Origin: Nitrosopumilus sp. Nsub
GTDB taxonomy: Archaea > Thermoproteota > Nitrososphaeria > Nitrososphaerales > Nitrosopumilaceae
Length of the DNA stretch: 64,000 bases
NCBI RefSeq assembly: GCF_001541925.1
Contig: NZ_LQMW01000023.1
Span: 1 to 64,000, forward strand
Direction: 5' to 3'
The notes beneath the pieces were generated by a model, which was not told the origin of the DNA, did no database searches, and saw only the letters and a list, made by a program, of their open reading frames with translations. Both the position numbers and the translations under genes were made by a program. This document shows positions 15,302-22,267 of this stretch, piece after piece. Each line of letters starts with the position of its first letter. Positions within the stretch are counted from its first letter, which is position 1.

Positions 15302-16086
15302 TTCATCGTTGCCTCATCTTCTTCTAACGTTTCTAATGTTTTCATTTTTTCTTCTTCAATTGCAATTTGTTCTGATTCTGATTTTGCTTTCTTCTCATCT
15401 CCTTCGACTTTAACAACTTCAACTTTTACGTCTCCTTCGACTTTAACTTCTTCAACTTTTTTAGATTGTTTTTCTTTTGTTTCTTTCTTTTTCTTTTCTT
15501 TAATTAATTCAAATTCTGGAATTACTTTTTCTTTATTTGCAATTCTTATTCTAATTCCAATTAGCCCCATTGCTGTTTCTACGTGTGCAATATCTTCATC
15601 AACTATTACATCTGCATGATGTCCTGCTCTAGGTAAAATTCCTGCAACGTGTTTTTCAAATGCAGAACGGTCTCCTCTAAGTTTTCCTGAAATTGTAATT
15701 TGAACTCCCATAGCACCACTTTCCATAATTTGTTTCATTGTCCACATGGTTGCTCTTCTAAATGCAGTTCCTCTTTCCAAATGTGATGCCATTCTGTTAC
15801 ACATTACGCTGGATGATAAGTCTGGTTTTTCTATTTCATTAACGGAAATTTGAGGATTTTTTAAACCAAAATCTGTTGCAAGTTTTTCTGTAAGGTCTCT
15901 GATTCCTGAACCTTTTCTACCTATGACAATTCCAGGTCTTGTTACGTGTAATGCAACTCTTGTACCTGTTGGGGTTTTTGAAATTTCTGCATGAGAAAAT
16001 CCTGCATCTTTAATTGCATTTCTCAAATAATCTTTTAACAACATCATGTTGTAATTGTCTTTGATAACGTTCTTTACTGCTGACAT
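15298..16086 (-). CDS. rps3: Ribosomal protein uS3 (S3)
   Basis: Small-subunit mRNA-entry protein, 262 aa. KH domain with the GxxG loop [18 protein letters not shown] (about 52-69) and the C-terminal S3 domain ([50 protein letters not shown]). After about residue 195 the chain is a charged low-complexity tail with repeated VKVEGD units and ends in a Glu/Met-rich helix; such tails vary in length between Thaumarchaeota. Confidence 0.97.
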   Translation of the reverse strand: MSAVKNVIKDNYNMMLLKDYLRNAIKDAGFSHAEISKTPTGTRVALHVTRPGIVIGRKGSGIRDLTEKLATDFGLKNPQISVNEIEKPDLSSSVMCNRMASHLERGTAFRRATMWTMKQIMESGAMGVQITISGKLRGDRSAFEKHVAGILPRAGHHADVIVDEDIAHVETAMGLIGIRIRIANKEKVIPEFELIKEKKKKETKEKQSKKVEEVKVEGDVKVEVVKVEGDEKKAKSESEQIAIEEEKMKTLETLEEDEATMK

Positions 16087-16088
16087 AT

Positions 16089-16556
16089 CTAAATCTCCTG
16101 GGCCACCAATTCCACATGTGTTAATACATTATTCTTTGGAGTTGCTCTGCCCATTGCTCTTGGAATAAATCTTTTTACAATAACTCCTTTGTGCACTGTA
16201 GCATTTACAATTTTTAATCTATCCAAATCCATTCCTTTGTATTCTGCATTTGATTCTAAATTATCTAAAACTTTGATGAATTCTTTTGCTGTTTTTTGTG
16301 GGTAACGTCCTGCCATCATTCCAGGATCTGCTTTGTGTCCAACTTGGTTTTTATATCTTCTGAATGCAACAGCTCTTTTTTGATTAATTACTGCTAACAA
16401 ATAATCTCTTGCTTTTTCAATAGATAGACCTTTGATTGCAACTGCAACTTCTCTTGCATGTTTGTGTGACATGTCTTTTTCTCTAACTGATGATCTAACA
16501 TGTCTAGTTGCATCATAATTTTGGAAAGCGTAATCGAATCTACCCATATCAATCAC
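16089..16556 (-). CDS. rpl22: Ribosomal protein uL22 (L22)
   Basis: Exit-tunnel protein, 155 aa. Signatures: [38 protein letters not shown] and [34 protein letters not shown]. The start overlaps the S19 stop (ATGA); an internal ATG at 16547 (MGRFDYAF) is a possible alternative. Confidence 0.97.
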   Translation of the reverse strand: MIDMGRFDYAFQNYDATRHVRSSVREKDMSHKHAREVAVAIKGLSIEKARDYLLAVINQKRAVAFRRYKNQVGHKADPGMMAGRYPQKTAKEFIKVLDNLESNAEYKGMDLDRLKIVNATVHKGVIVKRFIPRAMGRATPKNNVLTHVELVAQEI

Positions 16557-16948
16557 TTCAATGGTACATAAAGGCTGGATCTTGATGCTCCTACTCCTGG
16601 TGCACCGTGTTGTACCTTCTTGTTTGTTATGACATATTCTCCCAAATAATGACCCACCATTTCTGTTGTAATGGTTACTGGTCGAAATTCTTTTCCTGAG
16701 AAAACATTTACTGTAACGTCTACCATGTATGGTAGAATAATTAAATCCCTAAGATGTGTCTTGATAGGATTTTTCAATTTTCCTGCTTTTGCAGCTTTAA
16801 TTTCTTCAATCAATTTTCTTTTTCCATCCGTAATTCCTCTAGTCAAAGATCTTCTTTGTCTAGAATTGAATAGCAAGAATAATTTTTCTAATGAAGTATT
16901 GTCTAACTCTTCTTTAGTAAGTCCTCTATATTGAAATTCTTTAACCAA
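16553..16948 (-). CDS. rps19: Ribosomal protein uS19 (S19)
   Basis: Small-subunit head protein, 131 aa with archaeal N-terminal extension (MVKEFQYRGLTKEELDNTSLEKL, RQRRSLTRG). Signatures: RDLIILPYMVDVTVNVFSGKEF, MVGHYLGEYVIT and [18 protein letters not shown]. In most archaea L2 lies directly upstream; here the upstream gene is L23. Confidence 0.97.
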   Translation of the reverse strand: MVKEFQYRGLTKEELDNTSLEKLFLLFNSRQRRSLTRGITDGKRKLIEEIKAAKAGKLKNPIKTHLRDLIILPYMVDVTVNVFSGKEFRPVTITTEMVGHYLGEYVITNKKVQHGAPGVGASRSSLYVPLK

Positions 16949-16992
16949 TTTTTTCCTCCAATGTTAATGTACTTCGAGTTTTATTGTCCATA

Positions 16993-17259
16993 TTAGAGCA
17001 TTCCTATCTTTGTTGCAAGATCTCTTGCTTTTTCAGTACTTTCGAATTGAACAAATGCTTTTTTACCATAAATTGTTCTTGCTGTATTAACTTTGATTAC
17101 TTTTTCTTTGTAAAGTGTATTGACAGCTTCAGCAATTTCTGGTTTTTTGGCTGATAATTCTACTATGAAACAGATTTTATTTTCATTTTCAATCATTGCA
17201 AATGTCTTTTCTGTAATGTATGGCTTGACAATTATTTTCATTGCTGTATCTACGTTCAT
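16993..17259 (-). CDS. rpl23: Ribosomal protein uL23 (L23)
   Basis: Exit-tunnel protein and docking site for SRP, 88 aa. Signatures: IIVKPYITEKTFAMIENENKICFIV, IAEAVNTLYKEKVIKVNTART and KKAFVQF. The start overlaps the L4 stop by 4 bases. An internal ATG (MKIIVKPYITEK) 6 codons in would give the more usual length. Followed by a 44-base gap and then S19. Confidence 0.96.
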   Translation of the reverse strand: MNVDTAMKIIVKPYITEKTFAMIENENKICFIVELSAKKPEIAEAVNTLYKEKVIKVNTARTIYGKKAFVQFESTEKARDLATKIGML

Positions 17260-18068
17260 TGTGTTTTCACCATAACCTCTAGATGTGTTGATTTTATTTT
17301 TGCAATCTCTTCAATTGCTGATTTTGAATATACTGTTAATCTAATTGGATGTGAACCTGGAGCTAAATCTAAAACGCTCAAGTCTTTTACACTTTTTACT
17401 TCTATTCCTGGTAATGCTCCAATTGCTTTAGAAACTTCATTGGAATCTTTTGTTACAAACAAGACGCTTTTTCCTACTTTCTTACTTCTACCTCTAAGTC
17501 TTGATTGTCCTGAACGTGATTTTCTAGATTCTAATCTTTCTGTATCTTGTGTTAATTTTAGAGAATCTAAAACTTTAGTCATATCATTTGCTTTTGAAAT
17601 TTTTTCAATATCATCTGAAACAATTATTGGGAATGATTCGATTCCTTCAATCTTATGTCCTCTTGATTCAATTAGAGTTTTTGATGATGTAGCTGCAATT
17701 GCAGAACATAATGCTAGTTTATTTTCTTTTTTGTTTAATTTTTTGTAAATTACTTTACCTACAATTGGTGGATGTGCTTGTCTTCCGCCTCTGGTTGAAG
17801 CAACTTCTGCACCTTGACCTTGTCTTCCACCGCCACCACCTTGAGCTCTTGCAACACGAGATACACCTTGACCTGTTGGTGGATCGTTAGAATCTGCTAC
17901 AACATCTTGACCTGCAGATGGATGTCTTCCTTGTGGTTGAAATTTGTGAGATGTAAGATTTGTGTAAGCTTTATGGATTAATTCTCTTCTAAATGGAGTT
18001 GAGAAAATTAATGGTAATTCAATTTCTCCATCTTTAGTTCCTGTAGTTGTATATGTTGTTATTTTCAT
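17256..18068 (-). CDS. rpl4: Ribosomal protein uL4 (L4/L1e)
   Basis: Large-subunit protein, 270 aa. The extended tunnel loop is visible around residues 55-105 (GQDVVADSNDPPTGQGVSRV, ARAQGGGGGRQGQGAEVAS), then RQAHPPIVGKVIYKKLNKKE and the C-terminal domain ending HPIRLTVYSKSAIEEI. Start codon shares one base with the L3 stop. Confidence 0.97.
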   Translation of the reverse strand: MKITTYTTTGTKDGEIELPLIFSTPFRRELIHKAYTNLTSHKFQPQGRHPSAGQDVVADSNDPPTGQGVSRVARAQGGGGGRQGQGAEVASTRGGRQAHPPIVGKVIYKKLNKKENKLALCSAIAATSSKTLIESRGHKIEGIESFPIIVSDDIEKISKANDMTKVLDSLKLTQDTERLESRKSRSGQSRLRGRSKKVGKSVLFVTKDSNEVSKAIGALPGIEVKSVKDLSVLDLAPGSHPIRLTVYSKSAIEEIAKIKSTHLEVMVKTQ

Positions 18069-19063
18069 TATATCACAACCTCCAGAATATTTGGTTTGTT
18101 AACTTTAACTGGTGCATTTCTAATTTGACTTCTTAATTTGATTAATCTTCTATAAGTTCCTGGAACTGAGCCTTTCAAAATAATGAAATCACCTTTTACT
18201 AATCCAAAGTGCTTGTAACCTCCGTCTGGATTAATTTTTAATTTATCGTTATCTGTATTGCCCATGACTAAAATTCTTTTATCATATTCAACTCTTTGAT
18301 GAAAACCTGTTTGTCCTGCTCTTGGAACTGTATACATGATACTTTGTGGGGAAATTGGACCTAATGAACCAACTTCTCTAACAGTCTTTCTTGATTTATG
18401 TTGTTTCTTTTTTACATTCCATCTTCTCATAACTCCTTGCCATCCGTGACCTTTTGTAATTGCTGCAACATCTACTGTTGAACCTGTTTCAAAAATTTGA
18501 TCAATCTTAATTTCTTTTCCTAGTAATTCTTTAACATGTGTAAATTGTTTTTCAATATCTCCGCCACTGACCATTGCTTCAAAAATATATGGTTTTTTCA
18601 TTTCTAATCCTGCAGCTCTTGGTGATACTGCAACGATTGCAAAAATTTCTTTAATTTTCTTTAGACTTTTTTCTGCATTTTCCAATGCCCCTTCTTTATT
18701 TTTGAAAGTCATTTCTTTTGAAACATATTTTGGAATATCTTCAGCATAAACGTCAAATTCTGCATGTAATCCATCATGATCTTTTGAATATCCTCTAACT
18801 CCTAAAATTAAAACTGGTGGAGTAACTAATACAGTTCCTAAACTTACTAATTGTTTTCCTGCATTTGGAACTTTTTCACGATCATCAATACTTACTACTT
18901 GAACACATCCTGCTTTGAATCCACAATGTGCTAAAATTTTTGGTTCTTCTGATGCAGATCTACTTGGCCAAGCTCTTATTCTTGCTTCCATAGTTTTAGC
19001 ACGTACTCTACGTGAGTATGCTAAACTTCCTCTACGTGGTGAATGTCTTTTCCGAGCTCCCAT
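18068..19063 (-). CDS. rpl3: Ribosomal protein uL3 (L3)
   Basis: Large-subunit protein at the peptidyl-transferase region, 331 aa, archaeal type. Starts MGARKRHSPRRGSLAYSRRVRAK; signatures include KGHGWQGVMRRWNVKKKQHKS, GSLGPISPQSIMYTVPRAGQTGFHQRVEYDKRI and FIILKGSVPGTYRRLIKLR. First ribosomal gene of the cluster. Confidence 0.97.
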   Translation of the reverse strand: MGARKRHSPRRGSLAYSRRVRAKTMEARIRAWPSRSASEEPKILAHCGFKAGCVQVVSIDDREKVPNAGKQLVSLGTVLVTPPVLILGVRGYSKDHDGLHAEFDVYAEDIPKYVSKEMTFKNKEGALENAEKSLKKIKEIFAIVAVSPRAAGLEMKKPYIFEAMVSGGDIEKQFTHVKELLGKEIKIDQIFETGSTVDVAAITKGHGWQGVMRRWNVKKKQHKSRKTVREVGSLGPISPQSIMYTVPRAGQTGFHQRVEYDKRILVMGNTDNDKLKINPDGGYKHFGLVKGDFIILKGSVPGTYRRLIKLRSQIRNAPVKVNKPNILEVVI

Positions 19064-19156
19064 TGTTAATTCGTCTCTCGAATTCCCTTTATTAAACCCT
19101 GTTAGTTATGGTTAACCAAAATATTTTCACAGGTTAACGACCATGACTGGATTTGA

Positions 19157-19264
19157 TTATTTTAAAACATCTGAAACCATATTCCAAATGGTAATTGATC
19201 CAATAATTACTCCCATTACTCCTATACCTATTGCAAACAACAAAAAATTTTTTCGTTCAGCCAT
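19157..19264 (-). CDS. Single-helix membrane microprotein
   Basis: 35 aa: basic start (MAERKNF) then a Gly-rich hydrophobic helix (LLFAIGIGVMGVIIGSITIW) and a short polar end (NMVSDVLK). The ATG lies 3 bases after the stop of the SPOUT methyltransferase gene, so it is likely in the same transcript ahead of L3. Its size, topology and operon position call to mind small Sec-type or membrane accessory subunits, but no family is recognised. Confidence 0.6.
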   Translation of the reverse strand: MAERKNFLLFAIGIGVMGVIIGSITIWNMVSDVLK

Positions 19265-19267
19265 ACC

Positions 19268-20080
19268 CTATAATGATTTTTGAGTATTAATTATTGCTAA
19301 TGTTCCAAGCAATGCTTCTTCTAATCGTACTGTTTCAGTTGCCTGGTTTGGGAAGAAATTCAATGATTTTGAATTTTGCACCTTGTTCATTCTTCCTCCG
19401 ATAATCTCATGAACCCCTTTCTCTGGAGAACCAAAAACAACAAGTAAATTTTCTTTAGATTTTGTATATTTCTCAAGATTTTCTTTTGTTACTGTTTTAC
19501 CTTTTCTTGATGTAATGATTATGTTCCCTTTCCACTCTGATAACAATGAAAATAAGTTGGATCTCTCTTTGACATCATATCCCCAATAACTTTCTGATTC
19601 GCTATTATCAATTTCTTTAACTGATAATCTTGGATATCCTTCCTTGAATTGAATGGTTACTCTTTTTCCTGTTGGTGTTTTACCATAAAATTGAATTAAT
19701 TGATTAATTCCTACATCTACAAATTTTTTACCTTTAACAGTTACTATTACTCCTTCTCTGATGTCTCCTGCAACAATTTTTTTTGCATTTGTTGGAGTGT
19801 TATGACTTGGAATTCTCAATGGATGTAATACTCCTGCAAATTTGAGATCATTAACTTTTTGAAATAATCTTCTTCTCAAGAATTGTGGTGTCTCCAAATA
19901 TCTTAGAATCATTGTCATGAAATTTCCGTCAGAACCATTGTTGCCTTCGTTATAGACATAGATTGTATCAATTTTAAAAATTGCACATGCTCTGGCTAAA
20001 ACTGAAATTTTTCTAGTTTTATCTATCTTTAATGATTCATCTTGTAATGAGGATGTGGGAATTGCAACAGATATTTTCAA
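19268..20080 (-). CDS. SPOUT-class RNA methyltransferase (COG2106-like)
   Basis: 270 aa. Matches the archaeal/eukaryotic putative RNA methyltransferase family (SPOUT1/CENP-32-like): SVAIPTSSLQDESLKIDKTRKISVLARACAIFKIDTIYVYNE at the start, TPQFLRRRLF and HPLRIPSH in the middle, an OB-like insert (EGVIVTVKGKKFVDVGIN), and the C-terminal knot region LLVVFGSPEKGVHEI with NFFPNQATETVRLEEALLGTLAIIN, which binds S-adenosylmethionine. Probably modifies rRNA, consistent with its position ahead of the ribosomal genes. The exact target base is not known from sequence. Confidence 0.9.
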   Translation of the reverse strand: MKISVAIPTSSLQDESLKIDKTRKISVLARACAIFKIDTIYVYNEGNNGSDGNFMTMILRYLETPQFLRRRLFQKVNDLKFAGVLHPLRIPSHNTPTNAKKIVAGDIREGVIVTVKGKKFVDVGINQLIQFYGKTPTGKRVTIQFKEGYPRLSVKEIDNSESESYWGYDVKERSNLFSLLSEWKGNIIITSRKGKTVTKENLEKYTKSKENLLVVFGSPEKGVHEIIGGRMNKVQNSKSLNFFPNQATETVRLEEALLGTLAIINTQKSL

Positions 20081-20112
20081 TGTAATTTGATCTCACAAGT
20101 AGTTTTAACTAA

Positions 20113-20850
20113 TTAATTTTTTCCGTGTGGATATTTTTCTTTAGCATTATTTGCATAACTGACGATTTGTTCATCAGAAACTAATTCATAGGAACCTGTT
20201 TCTGTTTTAATATGTGCCATTCTGATGTGACTGGTTCCTTCTTTATCTTCACTTGAAAGATAAATTCCTGCAGCTGCTAATGTTGATGCTTCATCTAATG
20301 TTAATTCTTCTTTGTATGTTTTTTCTAAAAAGTCAGAAACACTATCAGAACCTGAGCCAATTGAAATTGCATCATATGAAATGTAAGTTCCACTTGGGTC
20401 TGTAAGGTATAATTGAGGAGTATTGTTTACAACTCCTCCTAAAATTAAAGCAACACCGTATGGTCTTACACCTGCATATTGCGTATATTGTTGACATTGA
20501 TCAGCTAAATGTTTTGCAATTGTTTCAACTTCTACTTCTTCATCATAAATCATCTTATTACTTTGAGAAAAGAATCTTGCATTGTCTACTTGACTTCTTG
20601 CATCTGGAATGTATCCTGCTGCTGCAACTCCTACATGATCATCAATTTGAAAAATCTTTTGAGCAGTTTCTGAAATTTGTAATTTTCTTGGTTTCTCTTC
20701 CACGGCAATGACAATTCCTTCTTTACACTTTATTCCTACGGCAACAGTTCCTCTTCGTACTGTCTCAATTGCATATTCTACTTGATACAATCTACCATCA
20801 GGTGAAAATACAGTAATTGCTCGATCATAACCTTGTTGTGCAGGAAGCAT
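20113..20850 (-). CDS. psmA: 20S proteasome alpha subunit
   Basis: 245 aa. Outer-ring subunit gating the archaeal proteasome. Alpha-type N-terminal helix YDRAITVFSPDGRLYQVEYAIETVRRGTVAVGIK with the gate residues, then VAAAGYIPDARSQVDNARFFSQ, QYTQYAGVRPYGVALILGG and DPSGTYISYDAISIGSGSDSVSDFLEKTYKEEL. It has no processed catalytic Thr, as expected for alpha subunits. Divergent from the DUF371 gene. Confidence 0.97.
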   Translation of the reverse strand: MLPAQQGYDRAITVFSPDGRLYQVEYAIETVRRGTVAVGIKCKEGIVIAVEEKPRKLQISETAQKIFQIDDHVGVAAAGYIPDARSQVDNARFFSQSNKMIYDEEVEVETIAKHLADQCQQYTQYAGVRPYGVALILGGVVNNTPQLYLTDPSGTYISYDAISIGSGSDSVSDFLEKTYKEELTLDEASTLAAAGIYLSSEDKEGTSHIRMAHIKTETGSYELVSDEQIVSYANNAKEKYPHGKN

Positions 20851-20902
20851 TTGATCAAAATGCCGTGAAGGATTAATTTAAGTCTAGCCTATTTGATTTA
20901 AC

Positions 20903-21319
20903 GTGAAATATGAAATCGAATTTTTTGGCCATGAAAATATTAGATCAAATCATAAAAACACTATAGAGATTACAAAAGAATCTCATTTGACCCCAAGGGG
21001 TGATTGCATAGTGGGAGTTAGTGCTAACTCTTCTTGCAAAGATTTACCTGAAGAATTAAAAAATAAATTAAAAAATCCTGAAAATACATTTGAATTTTTA
21101 TTTAAAGTTGAAGGTATTGAATTTTCTCTAAAGGGAAAGGGACATCCAAATTTAACATTGACTCATCAAGAAGATATTGTTTTACGAAAAAGTGATTTTA
21201 CTTGCCCTAGAACACTTTCAGTCAAATGTGATAAAGCCTCTGATTTAGTGCCTAGAGAAATGGTAACTAAGTTACAAAATCCCAAAACCAAAGGACTTCT
21301 AATTATTAGCACTGATTAG
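20903..21319 (+). CDS. DUF371 family protein
   Basis: 138-aa conserved archaeal protein of unknown function. Recognisable DUF371 segments: EIEFFGHENIRSNHKNTIEITKE, LTPRGDCIVGVSANSSCKDLPEE, GKGHPNLTLTHQEDIVLRKSDF and CDKASDLVPREMV. The conserved His, Asp and Arg residues suggest an enzyme or RNA-binding role. The start is GTG at 20903. Divergent from psmA with 52 bases between. Confidence 0.9.
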   Translation: MKYEIEFFGHENIRSNHKNTIEITKESHLTPRGDCIVGVSANSSCKDLPEELKNKLKNPENTFEFLFKVEGIEFSLKGKGHPNLTLTHQEDIVLRKSDFTCPRTLSVKCDKASDLVPREMVTKLQNPKTKGLLIISTD

Positions 21320-21360
21320 AAACTGTCACAACTTTATAGGCGTGTTTCTTTACTTTTTTC

Positions 21361-21480
21361 ATGGGACGAAAGACTAACGTTTTCCTTTTAATTCCGTTGG
21401 CAACTTTTGCATCTGTAATTTTGGGTTTTGCAGTATACAATACATTGTGTAAAAATTCAAATATTCCATTAGGATGTTAA
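21361..21480 (+). CDS. Single-helix membrane microprotein
   Basis: 39 aa (start MGRKTNVFLLIPLATFAS, end NTLCKNSNIPLGC): a basic N-terminus, one hydrophobic helix and a short polar tail with two Cys. It lies 41 bases after the DUF371 gene. Short exported or anchored peptides of this form are frequent in this window (for example 19157, 28277). Function unknown. Confidence 0.5.
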   Translation: MGRKTNVFLLIPLATFASVILGFAVYNTLCKNSNIPLGC

Positions 21481-21495
21481 AAACTTTATAATTTT

Positions 21496-21576
21496 TTATT
21501 CGTCGTCAGTTTCATTTGCTTTGTCACGAACTTTTTTCATTATACAAAACTTTGCAAGACTCTTCTTCAAATTCAT
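21496..21576 (-). CDS. Possible 26-aa microprotein
   Basis: Short frame starting MNLKKSLAKFCIMKKV and ending in the acidic ANETDDE. Charged amphipathic composition, one Cys. No ribosome-binding site is evident. Only composition and its clean start/stop in an otherwise empty gap support it. Confidence 0.3.
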   Translation of the reverse strand: MNLKKSLAKFCIMKKVRDKANETDDE

Positions 21577-21637
21577 GATTATTTGAGATTTCTATAGTAT
21601 TTATTTCTAATTTATTATGATCTCAAATTTGATCTTT

Positions 21638-22267
21638 TTAGATTTTTTTTGTGCCTGTATTGGATTTGTTTTTTAATTTCATAATTGTTTGATTTTGAAT
21701 TTTTAAATTTTGATTGATTGTTTCTAGCAACGTAATTGTTTGTGGATATTTTGTATAATTTGTAAGATCTTTTTCAATTATTGAAAGATAATATCTTAAT
21801 TCTCTTAGTATTCGTCTTTTCTTTGTTTTTGAAATAACTATAGTTTTTAAAGTCCCTAAGTTTGCAGATATGACACATAATTTAATCAATTTTGCATCCG
21901 TTTCTGATTCTTTTATCTTAATTCCGTATTCTTTTTGTCTCTGTTTTTTTGAAACTGTTCTTTTTTTTGTTAATGATAATGTTGTATTATCATTTGTATC
22001 AATTACTAGTTTGGTTTTTGTTAATGATAAAATTAATGTTGAAACTCTCCTTCCAAATTTTTCAAACAATTCATCAAAACTAGTATCTGTATCTTCTAAA
22101 ATATCTTGTAACCATGCTGCACAAAGTACTTCCTCATCGATTACTCCTAAACTTTTGAGCCTACTTACAACATTTTCTAAGTGATTTGAGTAAGATATTC
22201 CGATTTCATTCAAATCTCCTCCATGTTTTGTCTTTGCAAATAATTCTGCTTTTTTTAATGGTGTCAT
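21638..22267 (-). CDS. HD-fold protein (RelA/SpoT-hydrolase-like), probably catalytically altered
   Basis: 209 aa. The N-terminal 85 residues resemble the HD hydrolase region of SpoT/MESH1: AELFAKTKHGG, YSNHLENVVSRLKSLG, EEVLCAAWLQDILEDTDTSFDELFEKFGRRV, LILSLTK. Where the family has the metal-binding His-Asp pair (L-H-D-x-x-E-D-T) this protein has L-Q-D, so metal binding and ppGpp-type hydrolysis may be lost. The C-terminal half is Lys-rich and helical. Its start overlaps the helicase stop by 4 bases (ATGA), so the two are translated together. May act as a regulatory or nucleotide-sensing partner of the helicase (inference). Confidence 0.7.
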   Translation of the reverse strand: MTPLKKAELFAKTKHGGDLNEIGISYSNHLENVVSRLKSLGVIDEEVLCAAWLQDILEDTDTSFDELFEKFGRRVSTLILSLTKTKLVIDTNDNTTLSLTKKRTVSKKQRQKEYGIKIKESETDAKLIKLCVISANLGTLKTIVISKTKKRRILRELRYYLSIIEKDLTNYTKYPQTITLLETINQNLKIQNQTIMKLKNKSNTGTKKI

